Assembly: GCF_014199535.1 (NCBI RefSeq)
Contig: NZ_JACHNV010000001.1
Coordinates: forward strand, 372,001 to 436,000
Direction: 5' to 3'
DNA: 64,000 bases
Source of the DNA: Hymenobacter latericoloratus
GTDB taxonomy: Bacteria; Bacteroidota; Bacteroidia; Cytophagales; Hymenobacteraceae
Positions 50,741-60,108 of the stretch are shown piece by piece; the stretch's first letter is position 1, and each line of letters starts with the position of its first letter. The position numbers were made by a program, and so were the translations under genes. The notes under the pieces were generated by a model. It did no database searches, was not told the DNA's origin, and saw only the letters and a list, made by a program, of their open reading frames with translations.

Positions 50741-52462
50741 TTACTGTTTGATAAAGCGCTGGTGCGACACCTGCTGCCCATCCGTGATGCGAAGCGTGTA
50801 CACGCCCCGGGCCAGCTGCCCGATGTGGAGCAGGTTGCCATCGAAGGTTACCTGCTTCATTTCGGCCCCGCGCACATCAAACACCCGCACCGATACGGCA
50901 CTGGGGCTGATGGCGGCCGGAATTTCCAGGTTGAGCACATCGGTGGCCGGGTTCGGGAAGAGGCGGTAGCCGGCCGCCTCGGCCGTTTCGCCGGCCTGGC
51001 GGGCCGTGCCGCCCGTGATGTTGACGGTGTAGTCCTCGGTTTCGCCGTAGCTGTAGCTGTTGCAGCTGGTAGTGGCCGAGGCGTCGCTCATGACGATGCG
51101 CAGGCGAGTGGCGCCGGTTTTAGCCGTGGCGGGCACCGTGAACGTGCTGGTCAGGGTGCTGGCCGAAGAGCTGCTACGGCTGGCTACCAGCTCGCCCGAG
51201 TCGGTAAAGTCGCCGTCCTGGTTGTAGTCAATGTACACCTTCCAGTACTCCGGGTAAGCCGAGGAGGCGTAGGCGGCCGAGTAGCTGATGGTTTGCGAGG
51301 AGCCGGCCGTTACCGTAGTGCTCAGGGCCGTGCCGTCGTAGTAGCCCGCGTTGGCCCCCGAGGTGCGGTTGATAGAGCCTAGCTGCACTAGGTCAATCCA
51401 CTCGTAGGCTACGTTGTTGCCTTTGCTGGCGCAGTAAGTAGGGGTGGTGGGGGTAGGAGTAGGCGGAGGGGTAGTGCCGCCGGGAGCCGTGCCGCCGTTC
51501 GAGGTAACCAGGGAGGCGCGGGCGCCCCCGGTAGCAAACAGGGCGTTCATGCGCGTGGACTGGCCGTTGGAGAACATGTACATGCAGGCGTCGTCCACGT
51601 AGTCCATGTAGTTCATGAACATGTCGCCGTTGGGGCCGTTGGAGCAGGTCACCTTCGGAAACGAGGGGCAGCTGTAGTTGCTGGTCTGTTGGGTAGGCGT
51701 GTCGGCTACCAGGTCGTTGCCGCAGCTGGCGTCGCCCCAGATGTGGCGCAGGTTCAGCCAGTGGCCTACCTCGTGGGTGCCCGTGCGGCCCAGGTTGAAC
51801 GGGGCCGACGAGGAGCCGCCCCGCCCGAACGCCGAGGTCAGGATTACTACCCCATCGGTGCTGGCCGGGCCGCCCGGAAACTGCGCGTAGCCCAGCGTGC
51901 CGCCCGAAAGGTTGCACACCCACAGGTTCAGGTACTTGCTGGCGTCCCAGGCGTCGAGGCCGCCGGAGCTGGCCTTTTTCATGGCGTCGTTGGTGCCCCA
52001 GCTGGTCTTGGTAGTTGATTTGCGCTCAATGCCCGTGGTAGCCGCGCCCGTGGGGGTGCGTTTGGCCAGCACAAACTGCAGGTTGACATTGGCCGCCAGC
52101 CCGGCAAAGGCTGCCGGCGTTTTGCTGATGTCGGCGTTGGTTTTGCTGAAATCCTCGTTCAGCACATCAATCTGCGACTGAATCTGGGCGTCGGAAATGT
52201 TCTGGGCCGCGGTGTTATACAGCACGTGCACCACTACCGGAATGGTAATAGCGGCCGTGGCGCGCCGGGCCAGGGGCCGGCTGGCAAACTCCTGGGTCTG
52301 GCCCTCAATGCCGGCCAGGCGCTGGGCCAGTTCCGGGTCGGCGGCCAACTGAGCGGCCAGGTTTTCCATGGTGGCGCACTGGCGCACCGTCTGTGCTTCG
52401 GCCGTAAGCGAGGCACCCAGCCCAAGGCAGGCCAGGGCCATTGCGTAAATGGTTTTTTTCAT
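50741..52462 (-). CDS. Secreted M43 (pappalysin-type) metalloprotease with T9SS sorting domain
   Basis: A 573-aa protein with a signal peptide ([23 protein letters not shown]). The protease domain (about 70-330) has the zinc motif [16 protein letters not shown] (HExxHxxxxxH pattern) and Met-turn MNYMDY. A Thr/Pro linker follows, then a GEVED-type domain ([19 protein letters not shown] ... [11 protein letters not shown]) and a T9SS sorting domain from [13 protein letters not shown] to the end. It is exported by T9SS and digests extracellular protein. Conserved cysteines suggest disulfides. It has a strong terminator. Confidence 0.93.
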   Translation of the reverse strand: MKKTIYAMALACLGLGASLTAEAQTVRQCATMENLAAQLAADPELAQRLAGIEGQTQEFASRPLARRATAAITIPVVVHVLYNTAAQNISDAQIQSQIDVLNEDFSKTNADISKTPAAFAGLAANVNLQFVLAKRTPTGAATTGIERKSTTKTSWGTNDAMKKASSGGLDAWDASKYLNLWVCNLSGGTLGYAQFPGGPASTDGVVILTSAFGRGGSSSAPFNLGRTGTHEVGHWLNLRHIWGDASCGNDLVADTPTQQTSNYSCPSFPKVTCSNGPNGDMFMNYMDYVDDACMYMFSNGQSTRMNALFATGGARASLVTSNGGTAPGGTTPPPTPTPTTPTYCASKGNNVAYEWIDLVQLGSINRTSGANAGYYDGTALSTTVTAGSSQTISYSAAYASSAYPEYWKVYIDYNQDGDFTDSGELVASRSSSSASTLTSTFTVPATAKTGATRLRIVMSDASATTSCNSYSYGETEDYTVNITGGTARQAGETAEAAGYRLFPNPATDVLNLEIPAAISPSAVSVRVFDVRGAEMKQVTFDGNLLHIGQLARGVYTLRITDGQQVSHQRFIKQ

Positions 52463-52847
52463 AGAACGTGTTTTGGTTGTGAAAAAGAGAGCGTAAGCGT
52501 AAGAACGTAGAAACAGGCGTGTGGTTGTGAGAAAAGGAGCGAAGCGTCCAATTTATTGAAAATATTTGAACATTTTGCTTAATAATTGATAAAACGGTAG
52601 AGATATGGTAAAACGCAGTATTCCGGCTTTGATACTATTTCTCAGATAAGTGCAAACAGGAGAAGGGAGCGGTAAATAGCGGCAGCTCAGCCCGGTAAGC
52701 GGCTCCGCCCTTCTGCCCCGCCCCGGCCGCCACCTGCCGCATCCCGGAATGAGCCGGGCCGGGCGGTTTGCTGCCTGACCGGAACAGGAAATAAGAAGCC
52801 GGAGCATGTTTTCCAGGGAAAGGAAGTGCCGCTCCCCTGACGGGCAC
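52463..52847. other. Intergenic region before the protease gene
   Basis: About 385 bp between the protease start and the hflX terminator. An AT-rich half lies near the protease, presumably its promoter. The ORFs seen in the other half have no domain or codon signature, so no gene is called. Confidence 0.45.
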
Positions 52848-52880
52848 AAAAAAACGCCCGGCCGTAGGGGGCCGGGCGCT
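52848..52880 (-). terminator. Terminator of hflX
   Basis: 9-bp GC stem cgcccggcc/ggccgggcg, then seven T when read on the minus strand. Confidence 0.88.
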
Positions 52881-52903
52881 GAAAATCAGTTACGAGAAAT
52901 GCG

Positions 52904-54244
52904 CTACGCTTCGGAATCGTCGGGCTGCACGGGCTGCACGGAGGGGTAGCGCTCCTGGTACAGGGCCGATACGTTGCGCACGAGCAGGGCCCGCAGCTCA
53001 TCAAGATTCTCGCGCTCCTGGGCCGAAATAAAGATAACCGGGTCGTGGAGCTTGGCCATGTAGGTGGCTTTCAGCTGCTCCAGGGTGGGGCGGGGGGCCG
53101 GGCCCTCCTCGTCGTCGGGGTTCATTTCCTCGAAGCCGCCGTGGTGCTCTACGGCCGGCTCCTGAGTGTACTGGTCAATCTTGTTGAAGACCAGCAGCAT
53201 GGGCTTGTCGGCGGCCTCAATGTCTTTGAGGGTTTCGTTGACTACCGCAATCTGTTCCTCGAAGGTGGGGTGGGAAATATCCACGACGTGCACCAGCAAA
53301 TCGGCCTCCCGAATTTCATCGAGGGTGCTCTTGAAGCTCTCAATCAGGCGGGTGGGCAGTTTCCGGATAAACCCTACCGTATCAGAAAGCAGAAAAGGTA
53401 GCGTGTCCAGCACCACCTTGCGCACCGTGGAATCGACGGTGGCGAAGAGCTTGTTTTCGGCGAATACTTCGGCCCGGCTCAGCAGGTTCATGATGGTGCT
53501 TTTGCCCACGTTGGTGTAGCCTACCAGCGCCACCCGCACCACGCCGGTGCGGGCCTTGCGCTGGGTGTGGCTCTGCTTGTCCAGCTCCTTGAGGCGGTCC
53601 TTCAGGAAGGCTATCCGGTCGCGCACCACGCGGCGGTCGGTTTCAATTTCCGTTTCACCGGGGCCGCGCTGGGCCACGCCCCCGCCGCGCTGCTTGTCCA
53701 GGTGAGTCCAGAGGCCGGTGAGGCGGGGCAGCAGGTACTGGTACTGGGCCAGCTCTACCTGGGCCCGGGCCGTGGCGGTTTTGGCCCGCTGCGCGAAAAT
53801 ATCAATGATGAGCAGGGAGCGGTCCACGATTTTGACCTTCAGCTCGGCCTCCAGGTTGCGCAGCTGGGAGGGCGAGAGGTCGTCGTCGAAGATGACCATG
53901 CTGGCATTGGTGTGCTGCACGTAGGCCTTAATTTCCTCCAGCTTGCCCTCGCCCACGAACGTGCGCAGGTCGGGCTTGTCGAGGCGTTGCACGAAGCGCT
54001 TGGTAACGGTGGCCCCGGCGGTTTCGGCCAGGAAGGCCAGCTCATCGAGGTATTCCTGGGTGCGGGCGTCGGCCTGGCGCTTGTCGGGCACGGCCACCAG
54101 CACGGCGGTTTCGGCCTCGGCGGCGGTTTCGTAGGTGGCGTCTTTGTTGCCCTGGGCCAGAATGCGGCCGGCCCGGCCCTTCACGGTATCGAAGGAGCCG
54201 TGGTGGCGGGTGCTGTTCTGGCGGCGTTTAGATTCTTTGGCCAT
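52904..54244 (-). CDS. hflX: GTPase HflX (ribosome-splitting factor)
   Basis: A 446-aa GTPase. The N-terminal domain (about 60-200, with VFDDDLSPSQLRNLE) is of HflX type, followed by a Gly-rich GGGVAQRGPGETEIETDRR linker. The G domain has G1 GYTNVGKSTI, G3 DTVGF and G4 NKID. HflX binds the 50S subunit and splits stalled ribosomes. The C-terminal tail (about 370-446) is acidic and variable. A terminator follows. The membrane cytochrome gene lies 50 bp upstream on the same strand, so they may be cotranscribed. Confidence 0.94.
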   Translation of the reverse strand: MAKESKRRQNSTRHHGSFDTVKGRAGRILAQGNKDATYETAAEAETAVLVAVPDKRQADARTQEYLDELAFLAETAGATVTKRFVQRLDKPDLRTFVGEGKLEEIKAYVQHTNASMVIFDDDLSPSQLRNLEAELKVKIVDRSLLIIDIFAQRAKTATARAQVELAQYQYLLPRLTGLWTHLDKQRGGGVAQRGPGETEIETDRRVVRDRIAFLKDRLKELDKQSHTQRKARTGVVRVALVGYTNVGKSTIMNLLSRAEVFAENKLFATVDSTVRKVVLDTLPFLLSDTVGFIRKLPTRLIESFKSTLDEIREADLLVHVVDISHPTFEEQIAVVNETLKDIEAADKPMLLVFNKIDQYTQEPAVEHHGGFEEMNPDDEEGPAPRPTLEQLKATYMAKLHDPVIFISAQERENLDELRALLVRNVSALYQERYPSVQPVQPDDSEA

Positions 54245-54295
54245 AGTGGTGGGAAAGGAAAAAGGCCGGCGTAAGCGGCGCGGGTAGGGGCAGGG

Positions 54296-55072
54296 TTATT
54301 TCAGAGTAAGAGAGTATTCCGCCACTTGCCGGATCTGCTCTTCGGTGAGTTGGTCTTTGAAGCCGGGCATCTTGCCCAGGCCGTTGGTTACCATGTACAC
54401 GCGGCCGGCGGTGTTCAGGTTGCTTTTGGTCAGGTCGTGGGCGCCGTTGAGGCCCAGCTTGCCATCGGGGCCGTGGCACACGGCGCACCGCTGCAAGAAC
54501 AGTGTTTTGCCCGCCGCTAGTGCCTCGGCGGGTTCGGTGGCTTCGGTGGCCGCGGCCAGGGTAGCAGCCTCCGCGGCAGAAAGGCCGGGCGCGGCATGGG
54601 CGGCCGTGTCCACGGGGGCGTCGGCTTCGGGGGTAGCGGTGGCCTCGGCCAGGCCCGGGCCGCTGGCGTAGGCGGGGCCGGTGGCGCCGTCCGGCACGGC
54701 GGGCTTCTGCAGGGCCAGGGAGCCGGTTTCCGACACGCCGTACACGTACACGAACCCCAGCAGCGTCAGGACCACGCCCAGCTTCTGCTGGCGGCGCATG
54801 GCCGCAATAGCCAGGGGTAGCAGCACCAGCACCAGGCCCAGCTTCACCCACACCCAGCCCGGCACGCTCCCGGGCAGGGTAGCCAGCAGCGCCCCGCCCG
54901 AGGCCAGAATCAGCAGGCCCAGGCCCGAGTCCACGATGCGGGTGCGGGCGCGCAGCGTGCGCAGCATGTCGAGGCGGCCGGAGAGCAGCAGCCCCGCTTT
55001 CAGCAGGTAAAACAGCAGAAACGCCAGCACCACCACCAGGTGCAGGCGCAGGAAAAAGGGAAAAGCAGCCAT
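54296..55072 (-). CDS. Membrane-anchored c-type cytochrome
   Basis: A 258-aa protein. Four hydrophobic segments occupy residues about 1-125 (for example LHLVVVLAFLLFYLL and LGVVLTLLGFVYVYGV), like SirB2-type membrane domains. An Ala/Pro-rich linker leads to a cytochrome c domain with the haem motif CAVCH and the axial Met in LGKMPGF. Haem must be attached in the periplasm. It may pass electrons to an oxidase; no partner is nearby. ATG 55072 begins MAAFPFFLRLH; an earlier reading includes 26 non-coding-like residues. Confidence 0.85.
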   Translation of the reverse strand: MAAFPFFLRLHLVVVLAFLLFYLLKAGLLLSGRLDMLRTLRARTRIVDSGLGLLILASGGALLATLPGSVPGWVWVKLGLVLVLLPLAIAAMRRQQKLGVVLTLLGFVYVYGVSETGSLALQKPAVPDGATGPAYASGPGLAEATATPEADAPVDTAAHAAPGLSAAEAATLAAATEATEPAEALAAGKTLFLQRCAVCHGPDGKLGLNGAHDLTKSNLNTAGRVYMVTNGLGKMPGFKDQLTEEQIRQVAEYSLTLK

Positions 55073-55403
55073 AGACGGGCAAAGATAGGGGCTGCCGGGC
55101 AGGCCGGCCAGGGTGGGCGGCCGGTGGGGGGCAGGGCGGGCGCATGTCACAACCTGAGCAGTAGCCGCCCGCAGCAGGAGGGGGCAGGTGGCCGGAACCC
55201 CCTGCTACCCAGGTTACTGCCGCCGCGCCGCCGGGCCGGGCGAGGGCCGGGAGGCGAAAAACCAGCCCTACAAAAACCCTGGTTTTGTCCTGGCGGGTTG
55301 GCCTTTTTCTGTTGTAACCTTGCCGGGGCGTACGGCCGGCGGCCTACGCTGCGGGGCAGCTGCCCGCCTCTCCGCTTCTGTTTTTCCTTATTCCTCTGTT
55401 AGC
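55073..55403. other. Divergent GC-rich intergenic region
   Basis: 331 bp between the cytochrome and the first tandem barrel gene. TAACCTTG (55315-55322) is one mismatch from the -7 box; no good -33 is found. No other feature is seen. Confidence 0.45.
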
Positions 55404-56126
55404 ATGCGCTACTACTCCTTCCTGCTCCCGCTGCTTGGCGGGGCAGTGCTTCCGGCCGCGGCCCAGGTCCCGGACTCGGCCACCACGTACCGCCACCAGG
55501 TGGGCCTGACGGCCAGCCCCGTGCTGGAGGGCCTGTTCAAGAACAACCGCAGCCTGCCCCTGGGGGTGCTCTATAAGCGCCAGCTCACCCCCGCCCGGGC
55601 CCTGCGCCTGGGTGCGGTGGCCAACTACCGCTACCAGAAGCGCTACGACCCGGTGCCCTTGTCCAACCGCGACTTCCGCCAAACCGACACGGGGCTGCAA
55701 GCCTACGCTGGCCTGGAATGGCAGCGCCCGCTCAGCCGCCGCTGGGTAGCCTACGCCGGGGTGGACGTGGGAGCCGCCTACAGCAACGAGTTTTCACAAG
55801 AGTACAGTGAGAGCAGTGCCCTATACAACGGTATAAACACCACTTTCTCACTTGATGAAGACCTGACTATGCGCACTTATACTGCCTTCGTGCGTCCACT
55901 AGCCGGAGTGCGCTATCATCTCCGCTCCTTCCTGTACGTGAGTGCGGAGGCAGCTTTACCTCTACAGTACTCATATTATAAGTTGAGGAGTAGCACTGCT
56001 CGTTGGTTTAAAGACAGTGGCCAGATGATAGGCACCGACATCGGTGGTTTCCAGGAACACCGTTTGAATCTCAATTTTCGCCCTGTGAGCCAGTTGAGTG
56101 TGCATTACCTGTTCGGGCGCTCTTAG
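55404..56126 (+). CDS. Outer-membrane protein, tandem copy 1
   Basis: A 240-aa protein with signal peptide (RYYSFLLPLLGGAVLPAAAQ). Strands such as YRHQVGLTASPVLEGLF, LRLGAVANYRYQKRY and RWVAYAGVDVGAAY, and the final VSQLSVHYLFGR, suggest a small beta barrel. Its residues about 22-125 are practically identical to the next gene, whereas residues 126-230 differ widely and are A+T-rich. The two are 0 bp apart. Function unknown. ATG 55404 begins the signal peptide. Confidence 0.8.
   Translation: MRYYSFLLPLLGGAVLPAAAQVPDSATTYRHQVGLTASPVLEGLFKNNRSLPLGVLYKRQLTPARALRLGAVANYRYQKRYDPVPLSNRDFRQTDTGLQAYAGLEWQRPLSRRWVAYAGVDVGAAYSNEFSQEYSESSALYNGINTTFSLDEDLTMRTYTAFVRPLAGVRYHLRSFLYVSAEAALPLQYSYYKLRSSTARWFKDSGQMIGTDIGGFQEHRLNLNFRPVSQLSVHYLFGRS
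55467..55780 (+). repeat. Direct repeat, left copy (310 of 314 bases identical)
   Basis: Equals 56244-56557 at a constant offset of 777 bp. The stretch 55476-55744 (269 bp) is perfectly identical. The identity ends abruptly after gccgccta. Confidence 0.92.
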
Positions 56127-56903
56127 ATGATTGCAACACGTCTTTTTTCATTTCTTAACCTATTCACTATGCGCTTACGCATGGCGTTTTGTGTAGCCTT
56201 GGCGACTCCCATCTGCGGCGCCTGGGCCCAGACCCCTCCCTCGGTCCCGGATTCGGCCACCACGTACCGCCACCAGGTGGGCCTGACGGCCAGCCCCGTG
56301 CTGGAGGGCCTGTTCAAGAACAACCGCAGCCTGCCCCTGGGGGTGCTCTATAAGCGCCAGCTCACCCCCGCCCGGGCCCTGCGCCTGGGTGCGGTGGCCA
56401 ACTACCGCTACCAGAAGCGCTACGACCCGGTGCCCTTGTCCAACCGCGACTTCCGCCAAACCGACACGGGGCTGCAAGCCTACGCTGGCCTGGAATGGCA
56501 GCGCCCGCTCAGCCGCCGCTGTGTGGCCTACGCCGGGGTGGACGTGGGGGCCGCCTATACGAGTTGGCTGCTTAGAGAGTATTCAGAAAATGGTGAATTG
56601 TTTAACGGGGCCTACTCTATTATAGGCATGGATCAACAAGCTAGGCAGCGTACATATAGCGGTTTTGTACGCCCACTAACGGGCATTCGCTTCCATCTCC
56701 GGCGTTTCCTATATCTGAGCGCAGAAACTACACTACTTGCTCAATACTCATACTCTACATGGAAAAGCGAGTTCTCCCGCCGGGTTAAAGACACAGAACA
56801 GATACTGTCAACTGGTTCTGGCCACTTCAAAGATCGTGATATTAGGGTAGAGATTCGCCCTGTAAGCCAGCTGAGTGTGCATTACTTGTTCGGGCGTATC
56901 TAA
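56127..56903 (+). CDS. Outer-membrane protein, tandem copy 2
   Basis: Paralogue of the preceding gene, starting directly after its stop codon (258 aa); an internal ATG at 56169 gives the more convincing signal peptide MRLRMAFCVALATPICGAWA. The first half of the mature part matches copy 1 almost exactly, then the sequence becomes REYSENGELFNGAYSIIG... with roughly half the residues identical, and both end in RPVSQLSVHYLFGR. The abrupt change suggests gene conversion of the 5' half or diversifying selection of the 3' half. Confidence 0.8.
   Translation: MIATRLFSFLNLFTMRLRMAFCVALATPICGAWAQTPPSVPDSATTYRHQVGLTASPVLEGLFKNNRSLPLGVLYKRQLTPARALRLGAVANYRYQKRYDPVPLSNRDFRQTDTGLQAYAGLEWQRPLSRRCVAYAGVDVGAAYTSWLLREYSENGELFNGAYSIIGMDQQARQRTYSGFVRPLTGIRFHLRRFLYLSAETTLLAQYSYSTWKSEFSRRVKDTEQILSTGSGHFKDRDIRVEIRPVSQLSVHYLFGRI
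56244..56557 (+). repeat. Direct repeat, right copy
   Basis: Partner of 55467-55780, with four single-base differences: one near the left edge and three in the last 40 bases. Confidence 0.92.
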
Positions 56904-56945
56904 TATAAAAATGCTCTGTTTTCTTCCAGTTTTAATCATTTTATA

Positions 56946-58847
56946 ATGTCAAGAAAGTATTTACCCTGCTCCACTAAAATAATTCTATTAACAATCTTAA
57001 GTTGCTGGCTAAGAGTGAATACTATTTATGCCCAGGCATTTCGTAGTTACACCAAAGCAGTATGTCCTAACCAAACAGTTGTATATATCTTAGAAGGCAT
57101 TCCGTCAGGTTACCGAATTAATGGTGCCAGTGCTACCGGTGGCGCAGTACTGAACTCTCCAAGCGTAAACACGAACACCAATACAGCGGAGTATCAAGTA
57201 AAGTGGGGAACAGGTGCCACTGGCTCTGTCGCGGCTGGGTTACAACGCCCCAGGAAAGACTCGAATGGGAATACGGTTTGGGACGATGTGCCCATCTCTC
57301 CATCACCTTCAGTTATCATCAAGAGTGTATTTGGGATAAACATCAACGGGCCAATCACCAGCAGTGGTGGCACGGACCTGCCCCTGTGCGGCGGGGCGCA
57401 GACGCTCACGCTCTCCGTGCCACAATACTACTACGACGATGCCCGCCAGTACCCGGCCGAGGCCTATGTGTGGGAGATTCCCAGCAACTTTACCGTCGTC
57501 AATGGGGTGCAGGCTACAGAATTTGGCGCGGGCCGCTGGCTGAGTGGCAATTCCATTACTATTACAGTACCAGCCGGGCAGTTCAGCCAAGTAGTGCGCG
57601 TGGTTATCTGGAGCAAGGACTGCAACCAGAACCCAGCCTACGGCAACCCCCCGGCCACGCTTATTAGCTTTGCCCAGAGTGTAGTAATTCGTCGTACTAC
57701 GCCCGTAATCAGCAGCGTTACGGCCAGCCGCGCCAGCCTCACCTGCGGCGACCGAAGTCCCCTTACGCTCACGGCTATTACCAGCCAGGCTGGAGTCAGC
57801 TCTTTTCAGTGGAGCCTACCCGCCGGATGGGCGTTTGCATCGGGTAGTAGCTCCAACGCGGCCAGCATATCCGTTATACCAACTGGCAGTGCGCCTGCCG
57901 GTGGGAGCAATATATTCCAGATAGGTGTTACAGCCCGCTATGCCTGCGTAGTACCCGCCTGCGAGGCATCTTTATAAAAATCAATTAGTTATTCTAATCA
58001 AGTAGCCGCCCCCGTAATTTCCGGCAGCCAGCCGGTTGTCATCTGCAATGGGGCCAGTACCGATTTAAGTGCATCGGCCGTAGGGGCGTTGCGCTACGAG
58101 TGGACAACCAGCGGCCCTGGCTTGCAGGTAGCGTACCTGACCGGCAACGGTAGCCAAGTGCGGGTTACGGCTCCCGCGTCAGGCAGCTTCGATGCTACCG
58201 TACAAGTGCGGGCCTACAACGACGTGAACAGCTGCGCGGCCAGCAACCCCGCTACCTACCGGTTTCGGGTCGGCAATTCTGCCACCCCCGCTGAGATATT
58301 CATCAACGGCTACTACCCCACCAGCAACGGACAATACGTGCCCCCGCAGCCCTGCGGTACCGTGTATTTCCAGCTCATGAACGGCTCACCCGCCGATGTC
58401 ACGGGCGTGGTCTGGACCACCGATGGCACCATCATCAGCGGGCAGGGCAGTGGCGTTGTGCAGATTCGCTTCCCTGATAATGCCGTCTATGGCTCAGCCG
58501 TTGCCCGCTTCACCAACGCCTGCGGCACCTCCGATGGCATCCTGGCTACGGTTCCCTTCCGGGAAGAGTGCTATAACGGCGGCGGTCCGCCCCGCGACTG
58601 TATTGACTGCGAGGTCTATGGCTTCCGCAGCGCCTACCCCAACCCCGCCGACCAAGAGCTGGTGCTGGAGCAGGCCGCCGGCGCCCCTACCCTCTACAAC
58701 AGCTACGGCCAGCCCGTCCGGCAGCTAAACGCCCAGTCCGGCACCCTCCGCCTCCCTACCCACGATTTGCCGGCCGGTATCTACTACCTGGAAGTGCGGA
58801 GCCCGGCCAAGGGCTACAAGCGCCTGCGGGTCCGGATTCAGCACTAA
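56946..58847 (+). pseudogene. T9SS surface protein interrupted by one in-frame TAA
   Basis: A single reading frame of 634 codons runs from ATG 56946 to TAA 58845 with one internal TAA at 57975-57977. Before it: a signal peptide (IILLTILSCWLRVNTIYAQ) and Ig/PKD-like domains with YVWEIPSNFTVVNG and SFQWSLPAGWAFASG. After it: the same kind of domain (LRYEWTTSGPGLQ, VVWTTDGTIISGQG) and a T9SS sorting domain starting FRSAYPNPADQELVL. The 35 bp around the stop are unusually A+T-rich. The upstream part alone (343 aa) would be secreted but could not be sorted by T9SS, so the gene is functionally broken, unless the stop is an assembly error or is suppressed. Confidence 0.85.
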
Positions 58848-58884
58848 CCCCCCACATAGGGAAAACCGCTTCTGGCGGCGTCCG

Positions 58885-58925
58885 TATCTTTGCGGCCCGG
58901 CCCCTCGAATGGGGCCGGGCTTTTT
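58885..58925 (+). promoter_or_regulatory. -7 box TATCTTTG overlapping an intrinsic terminator
   Basis: TATCTTTG (58885-58892) is an exact TAnnTTTG. A perfect 10-bp terminator stem (58895-58904 with 58911-58920) plus five T begins 2 bases later, and the ATG of the glycosyltransferase is at 58928. Transcripts from upstream genes would be stopped, whereas RNA begun here (near 58900) lacks part of the left arm and cannot form the hairpin. Confidence 0.65.
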
Positions 58926-58927
58926 CT

Positions 58928-60058
58928 ATGCGCGTTGCCATTGTAATTAATACCAGCTGGAACATCTGGAACTTCCGGCGCAGCCTGGTGCAGGCCCTGC
59001 AGGCCGCCGGCCACGAGGTGCTGGCCATTGCCCCCCCCGACGACTACTCGGCCCGCCTGGAAACCGAGCTGGGCTGCCGCTTCGTGCCCATCCTGATGGA
59101 AAACAAGGGCACCAACCCCGTAAAAGATGCCCAGCTCACGCGCCGCTTCTACCGCCTCTACCGCCGCGAGCGGCCCGACGTGGTGCTGCACTACACCATC
59201 AAGCCCAACATCTACGGCACCCTGGCCGCCAAGCTGGCCGGCATTCCCAGCGTCAACAACGTCTCGGGGCTGGGCACGGTGTTTATCGTGAAAAACCTGG
59301 TAAGCAAAGTGGCCCTGGGCCTCTACCGCTTCGCGTTCCGGTTCCCGAAGCGGGTATTTTTCCAGAACGACGATGACCGCCAGCTGTTTCTGGAGCACGG
59401 CCTGGTGGAGAAGCGCATCACCGACGTGCTGCCCGGTTCCGGCATTGATACCCACCGCTTCCGGCCCGCCCCCACGTTCGAGCGCCACGAGCCGTTTACC
59501 TTCCTCATGATTGCCCGCGTGCTCTACGAGAAAGGCGTGGAGGAATACTTTGAGGCCGCCCGGCTGGTGCGCGAGGCCGCGCCCGGCACCCGCGTGCAGC
59601 TGCTCGGGGGTATTGACGAAAGCGGGGGGGTAGGCGTGAAGCGGGCCGTGTTTGAGCAGTGGCTGCAGGCCGGCCACGTGGAGTACCTGGGCACCTCCGA
59701 CGACGTGGCGGCCCACATCCGGCAGGCCGACTGCGTGGTGCTGCCGTCCTACCGCGAAGGCACGCCCAAAACCCTGCTCGAAGCCGCCGCCATGGGCAAG
59801 CCCATCGTCACCACCGACGTGCCCGGCTGCCGCGAAACCGTGGTGGACGGCCAGAACGGCCTGCTCTGCGCCGTGCGCAACGCCCCCGATCTGGCCGAGA
59901 AAATGCTGCGGGTGCTGCGCCTGCCCGCCGCGGAGCTGGAGCAGATGGGCCGCGCCGGCCGCCGCCTGGCCGAGCAGAAGTTCGATGAGCGCATTGTGCT
60001 GGATAAATACCTCAACATTGTGCGGGAAGTAACCGGCACCAGTGCAAGCCGCGCGTAA
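58928..60058 (+). CDS. Glycosyltransferase family 4-like protein
   Basis: A 376-aa GT-B enzyme. The N-terminal domain begins MRVAIVINTSWNIWNFRRSL and includes VLHYTIKPNIYGTLAAKLAG; the C-terminal donor-binding part has MIARVLYEKGVEEYFEAARL, DCVVLPSYREGTPKTLLEAA and GKPIVTTDVPGCRETV, the E-x7-E region typical of GT4. It probably adds a sugar to surface polysaccharide or lipid-linked glycan. The neighbour rfbC fits with that role. Its 5' end is pressed against the preceding terminator. Confidence 0.92.
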   Translation: MRVAIVINTSWNIWNFRRSLVQALQAAGHEVLAIAPPDDYSARLETELGCRFVPILMENKGTNPVKDAQLTRRFYRLYRRERPDVVLHYTIKPNIYGTLAAKLAGIPSVNNVSGLGTVFIVKNLVSKVALGLYRFAFRFPKRVFFQNDDDRQLFLEHGLVEKRITDVLPGSGIDTHRFRPAPTFERHEPFTFLMIARVLYEKGVEEYFEAARLVREAAPGTRVQLLGGIDESGGVGVKRAVFEQWLQAGHVEYLGTSDDVAAHIRQADCVVLPSYREGTPKTLLEAAAMGKPIVTTDVPGCRETVVDGQNGLLCAVRNAPDLAEKMLRVLRLPAAELEQMGRAGRRLAEQKFDERIVLDKYLNIVREVTGTSASRA

Positions 60059-60065
60059 TTCCGTC

Positions 60066-60073
60066 TAATTTTG
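60066..60073 (+). promoter_or_regulatory. Bacteroidota -7 box (TAATTTTG)
   Basis: Exact TAnnTTTG 36 bp before the rfbC ATG at 60109. No good -33. Confidence 0.5.
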
Positions 60074-60108
60074 CGGCGGCGGACTGCTACATCATTAACT
60101 AAGACTAC

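Noticed and set aside
52553..53004. Several overlapping ORFs of 70-105 codons upstream of hflX's terminator
   Set aside because: Three frames overlap one another with no domain; the region contains the hflX terminator.
55188..55403. 72-residue N-terminal extension of the first tandem barrel protein
   Set aside because: A signal peptide starts at ATG 55404 and the upstream part reads like non-coding GC-rich DNA.
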